Positions 1 through 7,217 of a DNA stretch of 38,739 nucleotides are shown here, piece by piece. The position numbers and the translations under genes were made by a program. Source of the stretch: Methylotenera sp. (lineage in GTDB: Bacteria > Pseudomonadota > Gammaproteobacteria > Burkholderiales > Methylophilaceae); assembly GCA_014378845.1 (NCBI GenBank), contig JACMNB010000078.1, forward strand, positions 1 to 38,739, read 5' to 3'. The notes below the pieces were generated by a model, which searched no databases, was not told the DNA's origin, and saw nothing but the letters and a program-made list of their open reading frames with translations. Position 1 is the first letter of the stretch. Each line of letters opens with the position of its first letter.

Positions 1-1
1 C

Positions 2-88
2 TACATCCATAAATATATTGCAGCAGGCAAATTACAAATGGACTGGGCAGGCGATAAAAATGCAAAATTGAGTGTCAGCCACGAGTAG
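2..88 (+). CDS. C-terminal end of an unidentified protein (partial)
   Basis: The frame is open from the window edge and ends with TAG at 86-88, giving 28 visible residues that begin YIHKYIAAGK and end LSVSHE. It is the only frame here open for this length. I do not recognise the family. The YIHKYIAAGK stretch is loosely like the YLHHL..AGE segment that precedes IHNL in Tgt, but the rest does not fit Tgt. The stop codon lies in the GTAG that starts the REPIN-like element at 85-207, so the native C-terminus may have been replaced or cut short. Confidence 0.3.
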   Translation, partial: YIHKYIAAGKLQMDWAGDKNAKLSVSHE

Positions 89-207
89 TGTGGGTGGAGG
101 CGTATCCGATACCCACAAAGCAATTTAGCGAAATGAAGAAGAAGTGTATTAAAGTGGGGTTTAATTATAGATTAATGATGGGTATCGCCTTGCTCAACCC
201 ATCCTAC
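85..207. repeat. REPIN-like element (two inverted REP hairpins)
   Basis: The left unit starts GTAG (85-88), followed by an imperfect hairpin with arms TGTGGGT (89-95) and ACCCACA (111-117). The right unit read on the minus strand also starts GTAG (207-204), followed by arms GATGGGT/ACCCATC (177-183 and 197-203). The two hairpins resemble each other in inverted orientation, both containing GGGTATCG. A GTRG tetranucleotide plus an imperfect palindrome, paired tail to tail about 60 bp apart, is the known architecture of REPINs mobilised by RAYT transposases. No RAYT gene is in the window. The element separates an unidentified frame from an orphan tgt tail. Confidence 0.72.
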
Positions 208-208
208 G

Positions 209-334
209 CTTGCTATTCACAATTTGCATTATTACCAAGTGTTGATGCAAGGCATGCGCAGCGCGATTGAAGCTGGAAAATTTGATGATTTTAAAATAGC
301 GTTTGCAGCAAAACGGGCGCAGAACAATGCTTAA
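209..334 (+). pseudogene. tgt: Orphan 3' end of tgt (queuine tRNA-ribosyltransferase)
   Basis: The frame ending with TAA at 332-334 reads [18 protein letters not shown] and continues [15 protein letters not shown] to a C-terminal AQNNA. IHNL.YYQ.LM.G.R.AIE.G is the conserved C-terminal block of bacterial Tgt, the enzyme that exchanges guanine for preQ1 at the tRNA wobble position. Only about 40 of the expected ~370 residues are present. In-frame stops occur at 173-178, and the REPIN-like element lies immediately upstream, so this is a detached tail and not a gene. In many proteobacteria tgt directly precedes yajC, which fits a rearrangement breakpoint here. A complete tgt is presumably elsewhere, but that cannot be seen. 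Confidence 0.7.
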
Positions 335-487
335 AAAAGGGTTTGCAAATCGCCTGACTATAAACTTGCGAGGCGCATATTAAAGCGTTTTGAAGCTAAC
401 AAAATTTTAGGCTTAACTATGTTTCACTCATACACCCTAATAAAAAGATAAATCGTGCAACAAACACACATGCTATAGCGCCCAATC

Positions 488-1465
488 TTAATTAATAGTT
501 AGCGATGGTTCTACACCACCATGAGTCTTAATCATACGCTGATTATTTTGGACAACTTGTGTAAGCTGCGCCCGTATTTGCTCTAGCATTGCGTATCGAT
601 GCCTAAACCGTGCACGCTTATTGGCTGGAATTTCATTATAGGGTTTTATTTTAACTTCTGTTGAAATGGCATAAAAACCTTGTTGATTAAGCACTCCGCT
701 ATGGTCAATCCAAAAAATATCATAATTTGACAATTTTGCTGAATTAACTAACCAGTGATTAGCGCGATAGTTCGCATCTGAAACACCCCATATTGCTTTT
801 AAGCCCCATGCTGCCCCCAACATTTTAAGCATGTATAACAAAAATATTTTAGGATGTAAACCGTGTAAAATTTTGTTCAGTTTAACGTTTATTTCTTTGA
901 CTTCTGCGGCACCATTCAAGTCTGTTCCACCCCACCCCTGAACTCCACCAATTGCAATTACATAGGTGTCCCCATGTTGAATGATGGTGAATACAAAGTG
1001 ATGAATCCGATGCTGATTATAAAAAAAACTGATGACTGCTTCGCCTTCAACCCGCATCCAATCAGGTTTATCAATCACGATTCTAACATCGGCATACGCA
1101 TCTTTAAATTCGATCAAATCAAAATATTGATTTGGAGCCAAAGCCAGTAAAGAAGCAAACCCATCAACTGCGCGATAATGTTGTTCAATTGCGTTAATTC
1201 TGTTGATCAACGTCCAATTTTTATTCAAATAAGGAGACAGCACGCTGGCAAAGATTTGATTAGAGCTATTCGCCTCTTCATTAAGCTTGACAATTTTATG
1301 GCTAGTTTTCCAAGCATAAAACCGACCTAAATGTGGGATTATTAAGGCAATAAAGTATAGTTTTTTTAGGAATGATACTGAATATTGATCGAAAATATCT
1401 TTGGCTAAAATTTGCCAAAACGTATTGATAGCCTTAAAATGGGTGTTCAATTTAGGATACTGCAT
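488..1465 (-). CDS. VirK/YbjX (DUF535) family protein
   Basis: Protein of 325 residues from the ATG at 1465. A TTG eight codons upstream would also be open but has no advantage. Family marks are the central stretch HHFVFTIIQHGDTYVIAIGG followed by VQGW, the LHPKIFLLYMLKMLGAAWG segment, the WGVSDANYRANHW block, and a C-terminal FRHRYAMLEQIRAQL that matches the R.RY..L...R..L signature of DUF535. The family includes Shigella VirK and E. coli YbjX. Its biochemical role is poorly defined and has been linked to envelope or virulence phenotypes. The gene stands alone, on the strand opposite to yajC, between the orphan tgt tail and the sec operon where the two would normally be adjacent, so it may have arrived with the rearrangement. 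Family assignment is confident; function is not. Confidence 0.75.
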   Translation of the reverse strand: MQYPKLNTHFKAINTFWQILAKDIFDQYSVSFLKKLYFIALIIPHLGRFYAWKTSHKIVKLNEEANSSNQIFASVLSPYLNKNWTLINRINAIEQHYRAVDGFASLLALAPNQYFDLIEFKDAYADVRIVIDKPDWMRVEGEAVISFFYNQHRIHHFVFTIIQHGDTYVIAIGGVQGWGGTDLNGAAEVKEINVKLNKILHGLHPKIFLLYMLKMLGAAWGLKAIWGVSDANYRANHWLVNSAKLSNYDIFWIDHSGVLNQQGFYAISTEVKIKPYNEIPANKRARFRHRYAMLEQIRAQLTQVVQNNQRMIKTHGGVEPSLTIN

Positions 1466-2009
1466 GCATTTAGCTCTGGCTGGTTGCAAACGCGCTGTTG
1501 ATTAGTCTGTGCACATTAACCAAACGTAGATGGTAATGCGCAACTGTTTTAATAGTCATCCTCAGCCTCCCAAAGAATGGTTGAAAGTGACGCCAATTTA
1601 GGCGTTAACAAACTGTGCACTTAACATCGTTGCATTTCTGTGCTTTAGCGCACATTACGCAAGATAGTTAAGGTTAATATGACGTCTTAAAACACTTCAT
1701 AGCCTTATTTTGATATAAGAGCATGACAAAAAAATGTAGGTAGGCCAAGCTTGTAGTTAATGGGTTAAAAACGATTACTGTGCTCGTTGTCTATCAAAAC
1801 TACCTACCAAACTGTACTTTTGCACCCTACACACCTTTAATTTACGTCTTTATTATTTTGCACAGCAAAAAGTAAACTTTTTATTAAGACTTATTATACA
1901 AGTCTATACCAAAGTAACATGAGCGAGCACCTCACATCATGCTAACAAAGCCAAGTCTGTGATAAAATATTGTGTTAATTGAAGCCCTATTTTTTTGAAA
2001 GAGACCAGC
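1466..2009. other. Gene-free stretch upstream of yajC
   Basis: About 540 bp without a credible gene. It separates divergent DUF535 and yajC. Two structures stand out. An 8-bp inverted repeat GTAGGTAG (1736-1743)/CTACCTAC (1800-1807) sits 72 bp end to end. A small palindrome AGACTT-ATTATAC-AAGTCT (1887-1905) has a -10-like TTATAC in its loop. The latter could be the promoter or operator of the yajC-secDF operon about 105 bp downstream, but there is no convincing -35. A purine-rich GAAAGAG at 1997-2003 is the ribosome binding site for yajC. Confidence 0.4.
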
Positions 2010-2339
2010 ATGTTTATTAGTAACGCTTACGCCGCAAGCAGCTCCACTCTTGGCGCCCCAGGTGGTGATTTAATGAGCTTTTTACCCATTGTGGCTATTT
2101 TCGCTCTGTTTTACTTTATGCTGATTCGCCCGCAAATGAAGGCGGCGAAAGTGCAAAAAAGTATGATTGACGCGCTTAAAGTGGGTGACGAAGTGGCAAC
2201 CGCGGGCGGTGTTATTGGCAAAGTAACCAAAGTGGGCGATAACTACGTGAGCATTGAAATTGCCGCCAACACGGTTATTAACGTGCAAAGACACACGGTG
2301 CAAACCATGCTGCCGCCTGGTACGATTAAATCAATTTAA
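2010..2339 (+). CDS. yajC: Preprotein translocase subunit YajC
   Basis: Small inner-membrane protein (109 aa) associated with SecDF in the Sec translocase. I chose the ATG at 2010 over the upstream TTG at 1995 because GAAAGAG at 1997-2003 is well placed for it and MFISNAYAAS is a typical YajC start. After a short N-terminus comes one membrane segment (about residues 23-42, FLPIVAIFALFYFMLIRPQM), then the conserved LIRPQMK motif and a cytosolic tail with GDEVATAGGVIGKV. Length and layout are normal for the family. It is first in the yajC-secD-secF unit, 74 bp before secD. Confidence 0.95.
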   Translation: MFISNAYAASSSTLGAPGGDLMSFLPIVAIFALFYFMLIRPQMKAAKVQKSMIDALKVGDEVATAGGVIGKVTKVGDNYVSIEIAANTVINVQRHTVQTMLPPGTIKSI

Positions 2340-2367
2340 CCAATCAATCTTAAGCAGCGCCTTATAT

Positions 2368-2412
2368 AAAGCCTTACTAAACAAAGCCTTACTAAATAAA
2401 GCCTTAATAAAT
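2368..2412. repeat. Three tandem 15-bp repeats in the secD leader
   Basis: Three contiguous copies: AAAGCCTTACTAAAC (2368-2382), AAAGCCTTACTAAAT (2383-2397) and AAAGCCTTAATAAAT (2398-2412). A degenerate partial fourth copy (GCGCCTTATATAA) precedes them. The array fills most of the yajC-secD gap and abuts the secD ATG at 2414, taking the place where a Shine-Dalgarno sequence would be. No purine-rich site is visible there. Confidence 0.9.
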
Positions 2413-2413
2413 T

Positions 2414-4261
2414 ATGAACCGTTACCCTACCTGGAAGTACATTCTTGTTGCCGTTGTTATTTTAATTGGTTTACTTTATACCATCCCCAATTTTTATGGC
2501 GAATCGCCGGCTGTGCAAATTAGCGCCAGCAAATCAACGGTTAAGGCTGATCCTGCGCTATTAAAAAAGGTAGAAGATACGTTAAAGCTGGCTGATATTA
2601 AATTTAACGGCTTGTATTTAGACGCAAGCGGTGTAAAAGTGCGCTTTGACAACACCGACGACCAGTTAAAAGCCAAAGACAAGCTTATAGCCAATTTAGG
2701 TAAAGATTACTCAGTTGCACTTAACTTATTATCGCAAACGCCCAATTGGTTATTAGCAATTGGTGCAAAACCCATGTATTTGGGCCTAGACTTACGTGGC
2801 GGCGTGCACTTTTTGTTGCAAGTAGACATGAAAGCCGCCTTAGATAAAGCCGCTGAAAGTAGTGTGGGAGATTTTCGCACTTCACTACGCCGCGAAAAGG
2901 TTAATTACTTTGGCATTAGTCGCAATAATCAACAAGTAGAAGTAAAGTTTGATAACGCTGCCGAGCTGGAAAAAGCGCAAAAAGTGTTAAGCAAAGATTA
3001 CTCTGATTTAACTTACACCACATCTAGCAATGGTAAAGAGCAGCTTTTAACCGCCAGCATTGGCGAGGCGACCAAAAAGAAAATTCAAGAATTTGCATTG
3101 AAACAAAACCTGCAAACGCTGCATAACCGCATTAATGAGCTTGGCGTGGCCGAACCCATTGTGCAGCAACAAGGTTTTGACCGCATTGTGGTGCAGTTGC
3201 CAGGCGTGCAAGATACAGCGCGTGCTAAAGAGTTGTTAGGCCGCACTGCCACGCTAGAAATTCGCATGGTAGACGAAGACAAAAAAGATTTTGAAACATT
3301 GGCCGCTGCAGAAAAAGGCCGTGTGCCTTTTGGCGACGAGCTATACAAAAACCGCGATGGTCAGCCAATTTTAGTTAAAAAAAGCGTGGTATTAACGGGT
3401 GACCGTATTACCGATGCCGGGCCTGGCATTGATCAGCGCAATGGACGTTCTGTGGTCAATGTCACTTTAGATGGCCGCGGCGCAGGCATTTTTAAAAACG
3501 TGACGCGCGATAACGTGGGCAAACGTATGGCGATTCTGCTGATTGAAAAAGGCAGCACCGAGGTGATTACCGCGCCCGTGATTAACGAAGAAATTGGCGG
3601 CGGTCATGTGCAAATTAGTGGCATGAATAACGCGCAAGAAGCGACTGACGTTTCACTGTTATTACGCGCAGGCGCGCTGGCAGCGCCAATGGAAATTATT
3701 GAAGAGCGCACTGTTGGCCCCAGCATGGGCGCAGACAACATCAAACGCGGCGTGCATTCTACGCTGTGGGGCTTTGCGGCCATTGCGGTGATGATGATGT
3801 TTTATTACATGATTTTTGGCGGCGTTTCAGTGCTGGCGTTAGGCGTTAATTTATTATTATTAGTCGCCCTGCTTTCTATGTTACAAGCCACGCTTACTTT
3901 GCCAGGCTTAGCGGCGATTGCATTAGCGCTGGGCATGGCGATTGACGCCAACGTGCTAATTAATGAGCGCATCCGTGAGGAGTTACGTAATGGCAATACG
4001 CCGCAAGCCAGCATTAGCGCGGGCTACAGCCGTGCTTTTGATACCATTTTAGATTCAAACGTAACCACACTCATTGCGGGTATGGCGCTATTTATGTTCG
4101 GTACAGGTCCCATCAAAGGCTTTGCCGTGGTGCATGTGCTGGGCATTTTAACGTCAATGTTTAGCGCAGTTTTAATCTCTCGCGCCATCGTAAATTTGAT
4201 TTACGGCTATCGCCGCAAGGTGACGAAACTATCCATCGGCCAAATTTACAAAGCCGATTAA
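2414..4261 (+). CDS. secD: Protein translocase subunit SecD
   Basis: Large RND-type subunit (615 aa) that with SecF uses the proton gradient to help pull exported proteins into the periplasm. The N-terminus MNRYPTWKYILVAVV carries the first membrane helix (about residues 8-26). A periplasmic region follows with the signature LGLDLRGGVHFLLQVD (about residues 124-139) and the P1 head. The C-terminal RND membrane domain has about five helices from residue ~450 on, including ALALGMAIDANVLINERIRE, with the transmembrane acidic residue of the family. The length is usual for proteobacterial SecD. The start lacks a clear ribosome binding site because tandem repeats occupy the leader, so translation may depend on coupling or an unstructured AT-rich leader (inference). 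secF follows 39 bp later. Confidence 0.97.
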   Translation: MNRYPTWKYILVAVVILIGLLYTIPNFYGESPAVQISASKSTVKADPALLKKVEDTLKLADIKFNGLYLDASGVKVRFDNTDDQLKAKDKLIANLGKDYSVALNLLSQTPNWLLAIGAKPMYLGLDLRGGVHFLLQVDMKAALDKAAESSVGDFRTSLRREKVNYFGISRNNQQVEVKFDNAAELEKAQKVLSKDYSDLTYTTSSNGKEQLLTASIGEATKKKIQEFALKQNLQTLHNRINELGVAEPIVQQQGFDRIVVQLPGVQDTARAKELLGRTATLEIRMVDEDKKDFETLAAAEKGRVPFGDELYKNRDGQPILVKKSVVLTGDRITDAGPGIDQRNGRSVVNVTLDGRGAGIFKNVTRDNVGKRMAILLIEKGSTEVITAPVINEEIGGGHVQISGMNNAQEATDVSLLLRAGALAAPMEIIEERTVGPSMGADNIKRGVHSTLWGFAAIAVMMMFYYMIFGGVSVLALGVNLLLLVALLSMLQATLTLPGLAAIALALGMAIDANVLINERIREELRNGNTPQASISAGYSRAFDTILDSNVTTLIAGMALFMFGTGPIKGFAVVHVLGILTSMFSAVLISRAIVNLIYGYRRKVTKLSIGQIYKAD

Positions 4262-4300
4262 TTTAAGCCTTTTATTAAGCAATTTATTTGAGTAAACATT

Positions 4301-5263
4301 ATGGAATTATTTAGAATTAAAAAAGATATCCCGTTTATGAGTTATGGCCGTATTACTACGGCTGTTTCTCTGATCACCTTTATATTAGCGGTGTTCTTTT
4401 TAGTCACAAAAGGCTTACATTTTGGGGTTGATTTTACTGGCGGCACGGTAATGGAAGTCAACTATCCCCAATCGGCCAACATCGATGACATCCGCAAAGC
4501 GGTTGACACGATTGGTTTAAAAGACGCCACCGTGCAAAACTTTGGCACCAGCCGCGATGTGTTGATTCGTCTGCCTTTAAAAAAAGATATGTCGATAGCA
4601 CAGCTTTCTGAAACAGTCACCAAAGCCTTGCAAACTGCCGACCCAAAAGCAGAAATTCGCCGTGTAGAATCAGTTGGATCGCAAGTTGGCGATGAGCTGT
4701 TTTCAAATGGCGGCCTGGCACTATTATTAGTTTGCGCTGGCATTATGATTTACTTGGCGATTCGCTTTGAATGGCGCTTTGCGGTGGCCGCTATTATTGC
4801 CAATATGCACGATGTGGTGATTATTTTGGGCTTCTTTGCTTTCTTTCAATGGGAGTTTAACTTAACTGTACTGGCTGCGATTTTGGCGGTATTGGGCTAT
4901 TCGGTAAATGAATCGGTAGTGGTGTTTGACCGCGTGCGCGAAAACTTTAGAAAAATGCGTAAAGCAAGCGTAGTAGAAGTCATTGATAATGCCATCACCC
5001 GCACCATGAGCCGCACTGTGATTACCCACGTGATGACCCAAACCATGGTGGGTTCGATGTTGTTATTTGGCGGCGAAGTGCTACATAACTTTGCACTTGC
5101 GCTAACAATCGGTATTTTGTTTGGTATTTATTCGTCTGTATTGGTTGCTTGCCCAATCGCCATGTGGCTTGGCGTAAGCCGCGCTAATTTAATTGGTGAC
5201 ATAGACAAAAAAGGCGCGGATAAAGAAGGCGTGAATAAAGAAGGGCTTGAAGTCTTACCCTAA
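4301..5263 (+). CDS. secF: Protein translocase subunit SecF
   Basis: Partner of SecD (320 aa). The N-terminal MELFRIKKDIPFMSYGR leads into the first membrane helix and the conserved GLHFGVDFTGGTVMEV block (about residues 38-53). The RND membrane domain follows, with ILAVLGYSVNESVVVFDRVRE (about residues 197-217), which contains the family's conserved FDR.RE. The C-terminus is unusual: a charged, internally repetitive tail KKGADKEGVNKEGLE made from imperfect short repeats. The stop codon lies inside the 13-bp tandem repeat at 5250-5288. Last gene of the yajC-secDF unit, with a hairpin 83 bp downstream. Confidence 0.97.
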   Translation: MELFRIKKDIPFMSYGRITTAVSLITFILAVFFLVTKGLHFGVDFTGGTVMEVNYPQSANIDDIRKAVDTIGLKDATVQNFGTSRDVLIRLPLKKDMSIAQLSETVTKALQTADPKAEIRRVESVGSQVGDELFSNGGLALLLVCAGIMIYLAIRFEWRFAVAAIIANMHDVVIILGFFAFFQWEFNLTVLAAILAVLGYSVNESVVVFDRVRENFRKMRKASVVEVIDNAITRTMSRTVITHVMTQTMVGSMLLFGGEVLHNFALALTIGILFGIYSSVLVACPIAMWLGVSRANLIGDIDKKGADKEGVNKEGLEVLP

Positions 5264-5288
5264 AGTCTTATCCTAAAGTCTTACCCTG
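5250..5288. repeat. Three tandem 13-bp repeats spanning the secF stop
   Basis: Copies are AAGTCTTACCCTA (5250-5262), AAGTCTTATCCTA (5263-5275) and AAGTCTTACCCTG (5276-5288). Each copy boundary makes a stop codon: TAA at 5261, TAA at 5274 and TGA at 5287. Because 13 is not a multiple of 3, the three stops fall in three different frames. The first one ends secF. Confidence 0.9.
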
Positions 5289-5346
5289 AAGATGAAATTA
5301 TCATTAATCATTTAAGCAAAGTCTTAAACTGTATTTCTTGATTTTT

Positions 5347-5372
5347 AGCCACCAGCCGTTACACTGGTGGCT
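5347..5372 (+). terminator. Hairpin downstream of secF
   Basis: Stem AGCCACCAG (5347-5355)/CTGGTGGCT (5364-5372) with an 8-nt loop, followed by the T-rich TCTTTATT. It is a plausible intrinsic terminator of the yajC-secDF transcript, placed before the CNNM gene. The T-tract is imperfect. Confidence 0.65.
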
Positions 5373-5409
5373 TCTTTATTGGCTTTAAATTTTACTCAGG
5401 CAACCACAA

Positions 5410-6681
5410 TTGGATACCATTTCCTTAAGCGCGCAAATTGGCATTTTAATTGCGCTACTTGCCTGCACCGCTTTTTTCTCCATTTCAGAAACCAGCTTGA
5501 TGTCGCTCAACCGCTATCGGATGAAACATCTGGCAAAACAAGGTCACCGCGGGGCGCGGCTTGCTAGCGTGTTGCTGTCCAAAACCGATAAATTGCTAGG
5601 CGTGATTTTGCTCGGAAACACCCTTTGTATTGTGGCTTCTTCTGCACTAGAAGTGCTAATTAGCCATCAATTATTTGGCGAGGGCGAATACGTCTTAGGC
5701 TTAGGCTCGTTGGTGCTGACTTTTGTGATATTGGTATTCAGCGAAATTTCGCCCAAAGTCATCGCCGCCGCACACGCCGAAAAGTTGGGCTTTGCTTGCA
5801 GTTATTTGCTGTATCCGTTGTTGTGGCTGTTTAATCCAGTTGTATCGTTTGTTAATTTTTTTGTAAAAGCATTTGTGCGCTTGCTGGGCATAAAAGTTAA
5901 TTTTGAAGAGACTTTGCACGCGGTCACCACAGAAGAATTACGCAGTATTGTGATTGATGCTGGGCAATATATTCCCAAAAAAAATCGCACTATTTTGCTT
6001 AATTTATTTGATTTAGAAAAAATTACTGTCGATGATGTGATGACAGCGCACACTTTGGCCGAGGTGATTGATTTCGATGCGCCCATTGAGGATATTCTGC
6101 ACCGCATTTCTAATAGCCATCACACGCGGCTGCCCGTGCGCGAAGGCGGTCATGAAGAGATTATTGGCATCATTCATATTCGTAAGGTGATTAATCAAAT
6201 ACGCACGCACAATCTTAATAATGAGCTTAACAAAGAAGCCTTGCGCGACATTATGGATGCGCCTTATTTTGTGCCCGCTGGTACGCCGCTTTATACGCAA
6301 ATACAGCAGTTTCAAGAGAATCAAGAGCGTATTGCGCTGGTGGTGGATGAATACGGCGAATTTAAAGGCTTGGTGACGTTGGAAGATATTTTAGAAGAGG
6401 TGATTGGCGACTTTACCACGCAATCACCCAGCCGCATCGGCAGTTATCGCCAAGAGGCCGATGGTAGCTGGCTGGTAGACGGCAGCAGCAGCCTGCGCGA
6501 TATGAATAAAAAATTAAATCTCACTTTGCCATTAGATGGCCCGCGCACTTTGAATGGTTTGATTATTGAACATTTTGAGGATATTCCAGAAGCAGGAACG
6601 AGCTTTAAAGTGAATCAACACACCATTGAAATCGTGCAAACGCAAGATAGAATAGTCAAAACCGTCAAAATATTTCCCTAA
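5410..6681 (+). CDS. CNNM/CorC-type transporter (DUF21-CBS-CorC)
   Basis: Membrane protein of 423 residues. The N-terminal CNNM (DUF21) domain has about four hydrophobic segments (residues ~1-185), including FFSISETSLMSLNRYR, the motif that binds the transported cation in the family. A CBS pair follows (about 205-335; TRLPVREGGHEEIIGIIHI and VVDEYGEFKGLVTLEDILEE). The C-terminal CorC_HlyC domain (about 345-420) contains DGSWLVDGSSSLRDMNKKL. Relatives are linked to Mg2+ (or Co2+) efflux or homeostasis, so divalent-cation transport is the likely role. The start is a TTG at 5410, chosen because it yields the normal MDTISLSAQ N-terminus and no upstream ATG exists. It lies 37 bp after the hairpin following secF. 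Confidence 0.88.
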   Translation: MDTISLSAQIGILIALLACTAFFSISETSLMSLNRYRMKHLAKQGHRGARLASVLLSKTDKLLGVILLGNTLCIVASSALEVLISHQLFGEGEYVLGLGSLVLTFVILVFSEISPKVIAAAHAEKLGFACSYLLYPLLWLFNPVVSFVNFFVKAFVRLLGIKVNFEETLHAVTTEELRSIVIDAGQYIPKKNRTILLNLFDLEKITVDDVMTAHTLAEVIDFDAPIEDILHRISNSHHTRLPVREGGHEEIIGIIHIRKVINQIRTHNLNNELNKEALRDIMDAPYFVPAGTPLYTQIQQFQENQERIALVVDEYGEFKGLVTLEDILEEVIGDFTTQSPSRIGSYRQEADGSWLVDGSSSLRDMNKKLNLTLPLDGPRTLNGLIIEHFEDIPEAGTSFKVNQHTIEIVQTQDRIVKTVKIFP

Positions 6682-6717
6682 AGCCTAGTTTTTGTGATTA
6701 AAGCCTGTTTTTGCAAG
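6679..6717. repeat. Imperfect 20-bp direct duplication at the CNNM gene stop
   Basis: TAAAGCCTAGTTTTTGTGAT (6679-6698) is followed directly by TAAAGCCTGTTTTTGCAAG (6699-6717), with one base deleted. The first TAA is the stop of the CNNM gene. The second copy brings a TAA in another frame. Confidence 0.7.
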
Positions 6718-6811
6718 TAAAAATTGGATTTTTAATAGCCCTACTCAGATTGGGCTTGAAATTTTCACCATTCGGCTCAAAATACTCATTAAGTAATTAA
6801 CAAAGTACTCA

Positions 6812-7123
6812 ATGGCTAATAATCTACCCTCAAGTGACCTTGCAATTAAACCCAGCGCAGTTAAACCAAAACTGCCTGAGATGTTCAAAGTATTGTTGCT
6901 GAACGATGATTACACGCCGATGGAGTTTGTTGTGGAAACTATCGAGCGATTTTTTAACAAAACGCGTGAACAAGCCACGCAAATTATGCTCAAAGTACAT
7001 ACGGAGGGCGCTGGCGTATGCGGCGTTTATCCGCAAGACATCGCGGAAACTAAAATGCAGCAAGTTTCAATTGCTGCTAAAGAAGCGCAGCATCCATTAC
7101 AGTGTGTGATTGAGCCTGCTTGA
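6812..7123 (+). CDS. clpS: ATP-dependent Clp protease adaptor ClpS
   Basis: Adaptor of 103 residues that delivers N-degron substrates to ClpAP. An unstructured N-terminal extension (about residues 1-28) is followed by the core fold. Key motifs are [20 protein letters not shown] (about residues 30-49), which contains the substrate pocket Asn-Asp and the Met gate, and [20 protein letters not shown] (about 64-83) with the His that contacts the N-terminal residue. Length is usual. No strong ribosome binding site is seen before the ATG at 6812. The stop codon (7121-7123) lies in a 31-bp direct repeat. It is 94 bp upstream of clpA, its functional partner. Confidence 0.95.
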   Translation: MANNLPSSDLAIKPSAVKPKLPEMFKVLLLNDDYTPMEFVVETIERFFNKTREQATQIMLKVHTEGAGVCGVYPQDIAETKMQQVSIAAKEAQHPLQCVIEPA

Positions 7124-7175
7124 GACAGGCGGCAAACGTCAAGTGCCTGCTTAATGCAGGTGGAAAATGTAAGCA
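7114..7175. repeat. Imperfect 31-bp tandem duplication between clpS and clpA
   Basis: Copy 1 begins GCCTGCTTGAGACAGGCGGC (7114-7144) and copy 2 begins GCCTGCTTAATGCAGGTGGA (7145-7175). Each can fold a short CCTG...CAGG hairpin. The clpS stop TGA lies in copy 1, and copy 2 has TAA at the matching codon. The unit occupies most of the clpS-clpA gap. Confidence 0.75.
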
Positions 7176-7217
7176 AACAGTGTGTTAGAGTCGACAAACG
7201 AAAGTTAAAGGGTCAAA

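Noticed and set aside
88-270. Open frame of 60 codons at the left edge
   Set aside because: It crosses the REPIN-like element and runs out of frame through the tgt tail. No family resemblance; chance frame.
2368-2412. Possible CRISPR-like array
   Set aside because: The 15-bp units are contiguous with no spacers. No repeat-spacer structure exists anywhere in the window.
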